From the NCBI GenBank assembly GCA_014529385.2, contig CM043960.1:26737896-26801895 (forward strand): a DNA stretch of 64,000 nt, in the 5' to 3' direction. Below the pieces are notes generated by a model that saw only the letters and a program-made list of their open reading frames with translations, ran no database searches and was not told the origin of the DNA. Shown one piece after another: positions 13,641-25,497 of the stretch (positions within the stretch are counted from its first letter, which is position 1; the number at the start of each line of letters is the position of its first letter). The position numbers were made by a program, and so were the translations under genes. This DNA is from Adiantum capillus-veneris. Its lineage: Eukaryota > Streptophyta > Polypodiopsida > Polypodiales > Pteridaceae.

Positions 13641-13649
13641 AAACAACTA

Positions 13650-13772
13650 CACACACACACACACACAAAAATAAAAAAACTTGCAGCTCCCTATGAGCCT
13701 GCATTTGCCCATACAAAGATAAAAATTGATGGAGAAAGATAGAAAGGGTAATTGAGGGGCTTGAACGCTTGT

Positions 13773-13844
<72 letters not shown>

Positions 13845-13909
13845 AAGGAAAAAAGGGAATTCCAACCCACCAAAAAAAGAAATTCATTCATTAGGCCAAG
13901 GCTTAAAGC

Positions 13910-13985
<76 letters not shown>
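13650..13985. repeat. Third microsatellite cluster
   Basis: (CA)n at 13650-13668, (GT)n at 13770-13797, (GA)n at 13797-13842 and (GA)n at 13912-13985. The spacer before the second tract (GATGGAGAAAGATAGAAAGGG, then GGGGCTTGAACGC) resembles the spacers at 7010-7060 and 7170-7220. Confidence 0.85.
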
Positions 13986-13991
<6 letters not shown>

Positions 13992-14513
13992 ATTTGGAAA
14001 AATGATTTTTTTGAACACTGAGCCATGCATATTATCGCCAAAAGTACACCGATTATTGTCGCTGTAATTACTGTGTCCGCTTTAGCACTTAAAACATTCA
14101 AGTTTTGGTATTTAAAAAAAGTAAAAAAATAAATGATATTAAAACATGAAACTAGCTATGTGGATAAACATGAAACTACAAAGAGCCTGCTCCATCCTAA
14201 AGTTATGCATGTGCCTCCATGTAAAGCAAGCATTGTCAAAAATGAAGAGCTAAACATGGACGATATCTTCTATCGAGGCATGGTCATGATAGAGTGAAGT
14301 GTGCCTACATTTTTCCAGATGGTAGCACATATGTTAGTTTCTTCAAGCTCTATCTTGCAACAATGTGCACGTGGCCTATACTTTTGCAAGAGTCTTTCTC
14401 ATTCTCTTGCTTCCCGCGGATATTTCTGCTTTTATTATTGTCTTTATTAACGCATCTACTACCACACACACATTTCACTCGAGCGATTGCACCCATGCAT
14501 ATTCTGAAAGGCT

Positions 14514-15240
14514 TTATGTAGTGGTGCCAAAGAATTCTAAGCCCATGGCTCCTAAATCAATAAAGAGAGAAATACAGTTTTTGCTTGTGGATGTGTTGGC
14601 TTCATCATGTTCGAATTCATCATTATCCATCTCATCATCATCATCATCATCATCATCATGGAAATCATCCTCGCTAAGACCTATGGCCATGGAACTTGAA
14701 TCATCGATCTCTCTCTCCTCCCACTCATCCAAAGTAGTAGGTGTGAGAGGGTCGAAGATGGTCTCCACTTCATTAGTGGAAAAAATGGTTCTCCATCGAG
14801 GTGTTACGAGAACTACGAACCAAATTTTTAGTTGGTGGATTGTTGGGATGTAAATGATCTGTAGAAGAGAAGTTCAAAGTGAGTAACATTGGTATAATTA
14901 ATGTTACAAGCAAATAAGGGTAAAGAAGGTAGTCACTCACCTGCTCACAATTGCGTGACAAAACTAAAATATCATACCTCTCTGTGTGATGTACACTAGA
15001 GTCCACCATGTAGATGCCATTCTCATGCCGTCACATTTGCAAACCACTTGCACTTGAAGATGAAGGTATGAAAAGTTCTAAAATTAACCTTTAGTATCCT
15101 TTCAATAGTCCCACATTACCTAGCTTCATCAACATCTATGTCAAAGTTTCCTATGATGCCATAGTCCATGGTGGTTCGACACTCGTCAATGTGGCATGTA
15201 CGAAAGTGTCAACCCTTTGACCACATAGAGTTAAAGGAAA
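14514..15240 (-). pseudogene. CACTA/En-Spm transposon, DUF4216-like segment
   Basis: This is the C-terminal coding part found in plant CACTA (En/Spm) transposons. On the minus strand a DUF4216-like core is visible: RTTMDYGIIGNFDID, then TFIFKCKWFANV, VDSSVHHTERYDILVL and SRNCEQ. The last block is followed by a good donor (CAG/GTGAGT near 14939). After a short intron ending in CTTCTACAG near 14866 comes a segment with KIWFVVLV and PRWRTIFS, then an acidic tail with a run of eight Asp (near 14662-14639) and a stop near 14514. The N-terminal part of this stretch is out of frame and interrupted. It follows the DUF4218-like segment at 15563-15312 on the same strand, the normal gene order for these elements. 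No CACTA termini were seen. Confidence 0.65.
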
Positions 15241-15311
15241 GTCACTAAAAATAAGAAAATATCTTTTATCAATTACAAAGATAAAATCAAGAAAAAACTA
15301 TACAATATGGT

Positions 15312-15563
15312 TTATCTTTGTTGGTGATGTCTTCTCCATGTTAAATAATTTTCCCTTTCCACTGAAGTCATCCTTGCATCCTCCTCATCTAACCACATGC
15401 GAGGCATTAAGGGATCAACTTGTGCCAAATACTCTGAAATATAAACAAATATCTCTTGCATAAGCGACCCTTTGGCCATACATGCCTCTAGCTGGGACTG
15501 TAGCTGCACAAAATCTTTGAGAGTCTTTAAAAATCTAAAAAAGAACATCCATCGTGCATGCAC
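15312..15563 (-). pseudogene. CACTA/En-Spm transposase, DUF4218-like segment
   Basis: The 83-residue minus-strand frame begins MHARWMFFFRFLKTLKDFV and continues LEACMAKGSLMQEIF and YISEYLAQVDPLMPRMW. This matches the pattern of the DUF4218 segment that follows the TNP2 transposase core (HRWMYPFER..LK.FVRN..RPEG.IAEGY). The catalytic transposase core is absent from the window. The same family recurs at 53060-53346, where VDPSMPR-like and NEEDATMTS stretches correspond to VDPLMPRMW and DEEDARMTS here. Confidence 0.65.
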
Positions 15564-15569
15564 TACTCC

Positions 15570-16071
15570 ATGTTACCATATACATGTGGTAGTGATGTGT
15601 GTGAAGACACTTAGGACTGCCGGTGGTGAAGGATATGGGTTTGGAACATGAGCCACGGTTGCTGGATGTGGGAAAATTGAGAGCCAAGAGTTGTTGCAAC
15701 TCACAATAGGGTAGTTATTACTTACTTGGTAATGCTAACAGCGCACAAAAACCGCTTGAAGACTATTAACATTGACGGGCTGATGTATGATTACTGAAGC
15801 AGTGCTGTTAATGACACCTGTTACTTAATTCATGCAATGGTTTAGGAGTTTAAGCTCCCTTTACACTTTTTTCCAGGCGGCTTCGTGATTCATCAAAAAG
15901 ATTAACTAAACCTAAGCTATTGCCGGTGAACAAAAATTCCTTTGTGTCGGATTTCTAGAATCAATCGTTTTTCACTTTACGTCTTCAGTTACTGTCGTCG
16001 ACTTCCTTCTTTTGTTACTTACTGAGCTTGACTCCCTTCAAGAACTCCCCTTACCGAGTCTTGCTTTTGAT

Positions 16072-16142
<71 letters not shown>

Positions 16143-17490
16143 CAGAGAGAGTGATAGCTTCCTTCCCTTGCTTAGATCGGAGAGCAAGAAAGAGAGATAG
16201 CCTCCTCCCTTGCTTATGTTCGAGAGCAAGAAAGAGAGATTTTCTTGGAGTTCCTTGCTCCTCTTCTTGGACGAGAGCGAGAGGTAGATACTCCTTGAGG
16301 TTTTGAACGAGAGAGAGTGTCTCCTTCCCTCCTCTTGCTTGTGCACCGACTCCCCGTTTCCCTCTTCAATGCCTTTCTTTTGCATGTGCTTCCCCTATAA
16401 ATAGCTGTCCCCTCCCTTAGCAACGACGGTGCCACCGTTGCTAGGGAGTGTAAAAATGCCTCCTTGTTGACGTGGCAGGCCTGTTTCCAAATTGGATTTG
16501 GGGATATGTTTTCTTCTATATGCACTACTAATTTGAATTTTTTTATGTCAAACTATCGTTATGGGGTCATAGATCACGATCCATGTTTGGAGCCCAAATT
16601 GACTTTTCTTGGTACCATCAAAATCAACATAACTACTAGGTCCTATGGTATCAATGTTTTTCGAAAATGGACCTTTGGATTGAAAATTAGGTCAATTTTG
16701 GCACTTTGTCAAAATGCTTGGTAGTTTGGACTTTTGACTTGGTTTTTGATATCCAAATTTAGTTTTGAAAAGATCATTAAACTCCTTGTGATGTCCTCTA
16801 GCTATAGTGCAAGTTTGGTCTCAATCTGTGATAGGGGGACATGGATCGTGATCCATGTACCCTTGTGTCAAAAGGTGATGGAACTTGACACACAACTTGC
16901 CCTTGGTCTCTTGATGCTATCTATACGGTTTTTGTGTGATTTGGACTTGATTAGGCCAAGCCAACGCAAAACTTGCCTACAGTGGTACCAAAAGTGGGCG
17001 CCTTGGCAAGATGGTCAATTTCCCCTTCTTTCTCGACCTAGTCCTTGGGGGGTTCACTATGTGTAAAACTACCATATCACGTGCGTTCAAGACATGTTTG
17101 TAAAACCCCTTATCTGTGAATTTTGTTAGGAATATAATGTACTCTTTTCTTTTAAAATCTGTAAGTTTTTTTCAAATTTGAAAAAATAATGCCCTTATGT
17201 ATATATGTTTCTGTAAGTTTCAAGAACTTTAAATACCCTTCTGTTGAACTCACGTGATAGGTTACATTTTTATTAGGTGACCTCCCCGGGACCTCGTCCG
17301 AGCAATACTTGGCCTAGCGCGTCCACTTCTCTCTCCTCCCTCGTGGCCTGCGCTCTCCTGCACGCCATGCCTCCCTTCATTTCCTTTCTCTTTCCCACTT
17401 AATTCCCTCATTTTGGCTATTGTGGCGGCCATTGGTTCCATAGTGGGCGGCCACTTTCTTAAATAAAAAAAACTTGGGTGTCCATTCAAC
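15570..17490. other. Non-coding stretch with (GA)n tract and TATA-like site
   Basis: Contains (GA)n at 16075-16139, followed by an imperfect tandem repeat around GAGAGCAAGAAAGAGAGAT (about 16180-16240). A TATA-like CTATAAATAGC lies near 16395. Two related palindromic phrases occur (GATCACGATCCATG near 16573 and CATGGATCGTGATCCATG near 16840). The mix of TATA box, GA tract and a GTGGTACCAAAAGTGGG site near 16981 could be the remains of an LTR and leader, but I cannot place edges. No gene is supported. Confidence 0.35.
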
Positions 17491-17494
17491 CCCT

Positions 17495-17790
17495 TTAACT
17501 TTCTTGGGTGGCTATTCGGCCCCTATGCTCCATAAAGTCACCACATTTGGCATGCGCATCGGCCAAAGCATTGTTAAACACAACGTTCTCCTCCAATAGT
17601 CCTTGACTAGCAATATCATTGTAAATTCTGCTGCTTGTAACAAGGTCTTGAATAGTGCCACATGCCCTCAAGATGCAAGTATGATGATTGCATTTTCCAG
17701 AAGGCATTCCCTCTGCATTTGGTTTAAACTACCCTGAGCTTCTTTGCCACAACCATAACGGGCATATCTTGCTTTCAATGTACTGCATAA
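17495..17790 (-). pseudogene. Pentatricopeptide repeat (PPR) gene remnant
   Basis: Plant PPR proteins bind organelle RNAs in a sequence-specific way. A minus-strand frame reads CILRACGTIQDL, then SSRIYNDIASQGL, NVVFNNALADAHAKCGD, which matches the PLS-type PPR pattern (ILKACG.. ..IH..I...G...NV...NAL..MYAKCG). Only one to two repeats survive. A neighbouring frame just upstream (ARYGCGKEA-like codons near 17750) looks like the preceding motif out of frame. No start codon, targeting peptide or further repeats remain, so this is a gene scrap, perhaps carried by a transposon. Confidence 0.65.
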
Positions 17791-17859
17791 GATGACATTC
17801 ATTGTTACCAAATTCAAACATAAATTTCTTACAACAATCAGTAGATCCGTTTAGACTTC

Positions 17860-18200
17860 ACTGATCATATAGTCTCCATACAAACCCTTTCTAGGATGTA
17901 AAATTTCCAGATGGCACACCGACCGAGGTGACTGACCTGGCACGGAACTGGCCCCCGGGGGGAAACTTAAACTGGTAATAACTTGGCGACTAGATCTTTG
18001 ATTTGCTGATATGAAAAGATCCCTTTGGCCTTTACTCATCATATAGTCTCCATACAAACCCTTGCTAGGATGTAAAATTTCCAGATGGTACACCGACCGA
18101 GGTGATTGACCTGGAACGGAAATGGCCCCCGGGGGGAAACTTAAACTGGTAATAACTTGGCGACTAGATCTTTGATTTGCTGATATGAAAAGACGAATGT
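17860..18200. repeat. Two-copy tandem repeat, 174-bp unit
   Basis: CATATAGTCTCCATACAAACC starts at 17866 and again at 18040, and the two copies are nearly identical up to about 18197 (both contain GGCCCCCGGGGGGAAAC and TGGCGACTAGATC). The 118-residue minus frame across it is repetitive only because of this duplication. It is followed by 18200-18390, which holds no gene I can name. Confidence 0.85.
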
Positions 18201-18447
18201 GCTCCACAAAGTGAGCACTTCAGGTCCATACATTCACTTCATTTCTGATCCCTCAACTGCACTTGCCCAATCCGGTATCGATCTGCAATTGACTCAAACT
18301 GCAAACTGCCATAACTTCTTCACGGAGCTCCAATCGACAAGCCGTAAAGACATGCCCATAGAGCACTTCAAGCACTACAATTATAGATCATAAACTCAAA
18401 TATGTGCTCACTTCAAGCATACTCTTTTTTAGCATCATTAAGGTATC

Positions 18448-18774
18448 TGTTGGCCCTTTAAAGCCGCATCTGGCATACGTTAAACTAGGTTGTTAGCAAG
18501 CCTTGAACACTGATCATTAATCAGGTAAGCTTTAATTAAGCTCAATGTGCATCTTCTTGGTATCTTTCTTAGCATGGGAGCGGAGCTGCATGACATCGGG
18601 GCATTTTTTCCATCGCTAGGAGGTTTTTTCCCCCGTGCATTGTATATACTCGCATCATTCTCGGGCTATCTATCTTTCCATTGCACACTAAGTAAAACAC
18701 TCTTTATTGTGTGCCTTGAGCTTCCTTCATCTTCTCCAAGCGGTGTGTGTTTTCTTGCAGCCCTATTTCCAACA
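18448..18774 (+). repeat. 5' LTR of a truncated Copia element
   Basis: Begins TGTTGG at 18448 and ends CCAACA at 18774, a 6-bp terminal inverted repeat typical of Copia LTRs, and lies two bases upstream of a tRNA-Met primer site. Length is 327 bp. No partner LTR was found in the window. Confidence 0.7.
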
Positions 18775-20030
18775 ATTGGTATCAGAGCAGGTTGCGTCCT
18801 CCCCGGCTTAGTGCCAGCAGCTCCAACACACGCGTGCTCACTTTTTCCTATTTCAATGAGCTTTGGCAAGCGATTGCATGTCGAAAATTCCAGAATCCAT
18901 TTCCACTACATGCAGTACTGCACAAGCTATTTTGTCGTTTTGTGCAAACTTTCTGTCAGTGCCGTTTTTGCATAACAGGTCCCTTACAATCTTCTACGGT
19001 TTGTGCTATATAGCACATGTAGTTCCCGCTTTGTTTCTCCTCTTTTTGGACAGTTTTCACATCAGGTGCAGGCATTCGTCATGGCCGACAACAACACATA
19101 TGTGTTCAAGATGTTTGTTGCTGAGGACATATTGGATGGGGACAATTACTCTATATGGGCTTACATGATGCAACACGTTCTTGTGTCAAAGGGTGTTTGG
19201 AATATTCTGCAGGGCATTGATGTATGCCCTGGTTTTGAGGATATAGGCAATGTTGAGGATGTTGCAGTTCTTGCTGTTGTTAGAGTTGTTTTGCCCACGA
19301 TAGAACAAGCTCGTTGGGATGTAAAAGATGCGCTAGCTCATGCATTGATTGTGTTGTCTGTGAACCGCACTATTAATCCCCACATTCGTTTAGTGAAATC
19401 TACAAAATAGGCTTGGGATATTCTGGTTGGTCTTTATGCAAGTCACAATGAGGCTAAAATTTCATTGTTTTGTAAAGAGATGGAATCCAAGATTATGGAT
19501 GAATAAGATGACAACGACACTTTCCTTGCTGGTATCAAGGATATCAATGAGCAACTTATTTCTGCAGGTGAAGTCATTTCAGAGAGTTCCCTTGTGCAGA
19601 CTGTTCTTGATGCCTTGCCAGATTCTTACTAGACTTTTGCTAGTACTTGGAGACTTATGACCGAAGGAAATCTTGAAATTGTCTGCATTATGCACATTAC
19701 TATTGCAAGAGTCACTTTCCAAAAAAAGAAAAAAGGACTAGACAGGGTGGAGTTGAACACGCTTTTAAAGCTGCTCAAAGAAAGGGTGGTAACATCAATG
19801 TAGCCACTAGGCTTATGGTTCTTCTCTGAGTGGAAAATCACTTGTTCCTAATGCTTCTACTGGCAGCAATTTGGTTGGAAATTCTGGTGATAAGGGCAAA
19901 AAGAAGATGCGTTGCCATTTTTTTAAGGCTAATGATCACTTGATCAAGCAGTGTCCTAAGTTGAAGGCCAAAGAGGCTAGGAAGAAAGAGGGTGGTTCCA
20001 CTGCAAATACTGGTTCCAAGGCCATATTAG
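18448..20030 (+). mobile_element. Ty1/Copia retrotransposon, 5' part only
   Basis: Parts in order: LTR (18448-18774), primer site TGGTATCAGAGC (18777-18788), leader, Gag from about 19081. Gag starts MADNNTYVFKMFVAED and shows the UBN2-type pattern (LDGDNYSIWAYMMQHVL; INPHIRLV; SAGEVISESSLVQTVLDALP). It ends with a zinc-knuckle-like block, CHFFKANDHLIKQCPK, near 19914-19960. Protease, integrase and reverse transcriptase are missing, so the copy is cut at its 3' side. It has several breaks. Confidence 0.75.
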
Positions 20031-20453
20031 GTATTTTGGTAATAATATCACATTATGAGAATTTCCAAATTGATGACATTCATGTAATTTGGGAATTATC
20101 CACTTAAAGTGGAAAAATACAAAGAAAATGTGTTGGTCGGTAAAAAGAGTGCAAATTGTAATGGGTTGTGGTGTTGACAAATACCAAAATTCAAGAGGAA
20201 CCACTACACATGAACTCTTATAGATATTCCAAATTACATAAAACAAATGAAGATACAAATAAGATCTTGTCTAGAAAATTGACTTGTATAGTCACAACAG
20301 AAGCTCCAAATGGATTTACTCCACGTTTGATACCACATCTACACTTTGATCCAAGCATGGTTGATGTGCACGCATGAGGCCTTCTCTGGCTTTTTGAGCA
20401 TGCATTTCTAAAATCTTAATTCTAGAAAATGGTCCTTCTTTGTTGGGTCTCCA
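20031..20453. other. Spacer, nothing recognised
   Basis: AT-rich sequence after the truncated Copia Gag. Short open frames on the plus strand show no family signature. Confidence 0.4.
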
Positions 20454-20740
20454 TTACCAAATAATTGCATCTACAGTTTCCCACACTTGGGGATCTTTAT
20501 AGTTGACAACCCAAAAACCCTTCCAACAATTGCTGTAAGCTTGAGCATCTATCATCCCACTCTTTCTTGCACAAGGTGCCCAATATTGGACCAATATTTT
20601 TTTGTAGTTTGGTGATGTAGGCTCACTATCAATGTCAAATAGAGCCATAACAAGCCAAATTGGATAGATTTCTATTTCATTGGAACTAGCATAACAAAGT
20701 CACCTTGATGCACATGACATATAGGGTCAAACTCTTCCCT
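20454..20740 (-). pseudogene. Possible C-terminal scrap of a DNA-transposon protein
   Basis: A minus-strand frame reads IYPIWLVMALFDIDSEP, then KKILVQYWAPC, and near its end NCWKGFWVVNYKDPQVW and VDAIIW. This Trp/Tyr-rich pattern resembles the C-terminal tails of some DNA-transposon proteins in seed-free plants, but I cannot assign a family. The right flank (20773-20803) holds a short sequence shared with three other sites in this window. Confidence 0.3.
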
Positions 20741-21239
20741 TGGTATAACTCATTGAGGCCCACAAAAATGGCATTAGGAGAAAGTTGGACTCACTTTTGG
20801 GCCATGTAAGAAGTTCCACGTCGGCTTAGAGAGAGAAAATGAAAATGTTCAATTGTGCATTTTATGTGATATTTTTTTGCGCCAACACAAAGCCCCAAAA
20901 TGGCATTCTTTTTGGTAGATAGCTGCCGTCTTTATCATCCTTATCCTTCGTTCTCTTGTCAGGAATCCAATTAACCATATGACTAATAATTTGAAATACC
21001 AACTTACAAGTGTTCCCTCCAGAAACATAAGCCACAGAAACTCTATTAACTCTAAACATGAGAATATGGCCTTTCGTCCCAAAACCTGAGATATTTCATG
21101 AGTTTCGAGTGTTTGTCTATTTCTCTCAACTCTAGGAATGGAGAACGCTTCTTTTTCTAATGAAAAAACCAATTTGAACTTGCAATCCTCAACCCCTTCA
21201 TCTTCAACACTTACCCAAAGAAAGAACACACATCATCTT

Positions 21240-21740
21240 CTTGTTGATGTATTGTAAGAGTACGCACCGTTACAGAAACGTAGGAGGGAGTCTTTCTTAT
21301 CTCAACGGGAGAAAGAATTTAGAAGAACAAAAAAGGAACATCATTTGGATTTGTGGACCGATGGGTCTAGTTATCCAAAGGATCCTATGACAAATAGGCC
21401 ACCTCCCTTTGCTAATATCACCAACCTCTTACATTTCACAGGCGATGGTAAGGATGGGCTATTGGGATACATCAAAAATTTGGAAATGAGAGGATTGAAT
21501 GCAAAAAGGCAAAGAAACCTCCTGGGGATGGAGAACATGTAGCTGAAGAAACTTAATGAAGCATGCTCTCGGAAGATTTAATCAAACAAAGAGACAATCC
21601 AAAGCCTTGAGAAGAAGATCACAAGTTTGCGAGATAAAGACACTATGCTTGGTAGTCAGAAAAGAAAATGAGATATGTGCAACATTGAGAACATGAAGAT
21701 TGGTAGAGGTGGCTTGAAAAAACAAATACGAGCTTTAAGG
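21240..21740 (+). other. Coding-like stretch, unrecognised
   Basis: One plus-strand frame is nearly open from about 21345 to 21740 with three stops. It has a hydrophilic N-terminal part (YPKDPMTNRPPPFANI, then HFTGDGKDGLLGYIKNLEMR) and then a Lys/Glu-rich part that could form a coiled coil (LEKKITSLRDKD). I do not recognise it. It could be part of a decayed transposon gene. It is on the opposite strand to the gene at 21770-22947. Confidence 0.25.
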
Positions 21741-21769
21741 TAACTCAAAGTTTGATTGATCATCATATT

Positions 21770-22947
21770 TTATGACTGGGCCATCTCCAATACCATCTGA
21801 ATGCCTTTAAAAATTACCATCTGATTCTCATCCATTTCCTGCACCGATCTTCCCCACAAGTGAATAGACCGACTATTCAGTACTTGAGCTCTGAGTGCCA
21901 CGGGCCTACCCATGTTTTCCAAGCCGAGTTGTTTTGTTGTCAATTGAAACTGCTCATCTGTTAACAAATTGGCCTCTCCGGAATTTGCTTCATTGAATGT
22001 ATCTTTGATCAGCTGCCACCCTGAAGTGAACTGTGAGTCGTGGACAGCTGTGTCAGTAAAAAGATATTGGTGCACTCCATCATCATCCACAAATCCCATG
22101 TCCGCCTCACAAAAAATTGCAATTGTAGCTAGGTAGTAGTCCTCTCGTATATTCATTTCATGCATGATATCTGTGAGCAGAATGTAGTGGGTGTCACCCG
22201 CCATAGCAAAGCTGGGAGTGCAATTCAGAGGCAAAGTCACTTCCTTCTTTGGGCTTTCTTACTTGCACGCTAATGCTGCATTCGCAAGAGAAGCAAGAGT
22301 TAAGCCCACATCAAATATTTCCTTTAATACCTCTACCCACTCTTCTTTTGGGTCAAATTGCACCTCCACATCCTCTACCTCTTCCTCCGGCCCCAATGGA
22401 CAACTACCAAAAGTTGATGACTAGGAAGTCCGACTCACCATCCATCTGCAAGTATAAGTAACAGACAAACCCGTGGTTGAATTCCACTAAGCGACACTTC
22501 TTTAAGTGCTTCATACACCTACCTGTCTTGTACAAGCAGTGCATTGGAGGGACACTTTTCTAGACAGCGATTCAGTCTCCATGCCGCACTCTTGTCAGGG
22601 TCAAGGTCGGCTGGGTACACATATCTCATGCCATCAATTGTTATGGAATTGTCACAAATGACTACCTCATACTGTTGCAAATGGGTTTGTAGGTACTCAA
22701 ATGAGCAATCTCTGATCCTCTGTATAGAAAACTCTGCATTAAACATTCTTGATAGTTCTGGTGCATGGTGATGAGCATGGGCGTTGTATAAGAACATGAA
22801 TAGTTTTTCTTCACATGTATTCTCGCCCACATCGTCTGTCTCCAGGACTATGATCCCCTTGTCTGAAAGAAAAAGCAAGCCAAAACTACTATTCAAAATT
22901 GGTTTGTATTTGGTGTCATAACCAAGCGAATATTGAGCCTGGAGCAT
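21770..22947 (-). pseudogene. Two-exon gene of unknown function
   Basis: Exon 1 runs from ATG 22947 to about 22525 and ends at a good donor (GACAG/GTAGGT). Exon 2 begins after a TACTTGCAG acceptor near 22448 and ends at a stop near 21770. Exon 1 encodes a mixed protein with FGLLFLSDKGIIVLETDD, LFMFLYNAHAHHH and DGMRYVYPADLDPD. Exon 2 has an acidic start (PEEEVEDVEVQFDPKEE), then ATIAIFCEADMGFVDDDG and ENMGRPVALRAQVLNSR. I know no family with these motifs. Exon 2 carries in-frame stops, so the copy is probably dead. The 5' end of exon 1 lies inside the duplicated hairpin region at 22826-23500, and its codons for YSLGYD overlap a copy of the hairpin motif. That ties the gene physically to the candidate large transposon. 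Confidence 0.45.
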
Positions 22948-23500
22948 CCCTCAAGGTCTCTATTCACTTGGATCTATCCCATGTGCTAATGTCATAATAG
23001 GTGACGTGACTAGAGGCAAACCAGGCGAATAGGGGCCCCAAGAATCTCCGAAGGGCCCTATTCTCTTGGTTCTGACCCAAGTTGAATTTACGTTGTACCC
23101 ACGTCCATTCGGAGCAGGTGGATTGGAACAAAGCATTTAATGTTATTTAGTAAATGCTTTGTATCCTCGCCCACATCGTTTGTCTCCAGAACCATGATCC
23201 CCATGTCTGAAAGAAAAAGCAAGTCAAAAATACTATTCAAAACTGGTCTATATTTGGTGTCATAACTAAGCGAATATTGGGCCTAGAGTATCCCTCAAGG
23301 TATCTATTTGCTTGGTTCTGTCCCATGCGCTAATGTCATAATATGTGATGTGACTAGAGTTTGAACCAGGCAAATAGGGCCCCCAAGAATACCGAAGGAC
23401 CCTATTTGCTTGGTTCTGACTCAAGTTGAATTAATGCTATATCCACGTCCGTTCGGACCATGTGGATTGGAACAGAGCATTTAATGTTATCAGTAAAAGA
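22826..23500. repeat. Tandem duplication (about 340 bp) carrying hairpin motifs
   Basis: Two copies, 22826-23166 and 23167-23500, each starting CTCGCCCACATCGT and ending near GGAACAGAGCATTTAATG. Each includes about 40 codons of the 5' end of the minus-strand gene and then a spacer with a hairpin whose arms are GAACCAGGCAAATAGGG and its near-complement CCCTATTTGCTTGGTTC, about 15-20 bases apart. The ACCAAGCGAATA-like core is shared with the arrays at 24660-25040 and 41153-41830. Confidence 0.8.
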
Positions 23501-24659
<1,159 letters not shown>

Positions 24660-25040
24660 ATTTTGTGAGGTAAAAAACAAGCGAATAAAGGAAGGAAAAC
24701 TCTATTCATTGCACCTGTTTTCTTGGTACTGACCATTGTTGCACTTGTTCGCTTGGTACTGACCATTGTCTTTATTAATGATGTTTGCTATTATACTTTT
24801 TTTGAGGTCAGTATGAAGTGAATAAGGGAAGGAAAACTCTGTTCGTTGCACCTGTTTGCTTGGTATTGACCATCGTCTTTATTAATGATGTTTGCTATTA
24901 TACTTTTTTGAGGTCAGTATCAAGCGAATAAGGGAAGGCAAACTCTGTTCGTTGCACCTATTTGCTTGGTACTGACCATCGTCTTTATTAATGATTTTTG
25001 CTATTATACTTTTCTGAGGTCAGTACCAAGCGAGTAGAGG
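24660..25040. repeat. 106-bp tandem array with hairpin motif GGTCAGTACCAAGCGA
   Basis: Units start GAGGTCAGTA at 24804, 24910 and 25016, a spacing of exactly 106 bp, with a partial unit to the left from about 24668. Each unit carries the motif once forward (GGTCAGTATCAAGCGAATA) and once reversed (TTTGCTTGGTACTGACC), about 30 bases apart, so each can fold into a hairpin. The array lies about 460 bp upstream of the transposase start codon. Confidence 0.85.
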
Positions 25041-25203
25041 TAGTACAACCATATCTGGGTGGATGCATGAATAGGTGGACCAAAAACCTTGTCCCGGACA
25101 GAGGTTTTATAACTGGTACATAAAACCATCTCTATTAGTTCAATTCGATATATTCTTTTGAACAGATTTTTAATTAAATATAGAATTTCCACAGCTTTTT
25201 GTT

Positions 25204-25345
25204 AAATATAGAAGACGGCTCTGTACCTCTTAACTATGCACGTCAGCCAACTCTTTACACCATTACTATTTCCACGTCTCTTTTTCAAATATAGAAGACG
25301 GCTCTGTAGCTCTAAACTATGCACGTCAGCCAACTCTTTGTCTTC
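25204..25345. repeat. 83-bp direct duplication upstream of the transposase gene
   Basis: AAATATAGAAGACGGCTCTG starts at 25204 and again at 25287; both copies continue through AACTATGCACGTCAGCC. It lies 150-290 bp before the start codon at 25498, a position where it could hold promoter or transposase-binding sequence. Confidence 0.8.
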
Positions 25346-25497
25346 CCGCTCTCTCGTTTTCCTGTCTCTCTCTAAGTCTCTGTGTAGGAGCACAGATTGC
25401 TGTTTTTCTTTGTAGGCCTATCACACATCTATTGCTGTCATATACTGCTCTTGCTCTCTGTAGGCCTATCACCTCGCTCAACCTCTCCCTCTCTAGC

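Noticed and set aside
14365-14853. Plus-strand Ser-rich frame as a gene
   Set aside because: It is antisense to the Asp-run tail of the CACTA DUF4216-like segment.
18777-18788. tRNA-like matches at primer-binding sites as tRNA genes (also 2761-2777, 37519-37530, 54274-54285)
   Set aside because: They match only the tRNA 3' end next to LTR edges; no cloverleaf can be formed. I found no tRNA, rRNA or snRNA gene in the window.
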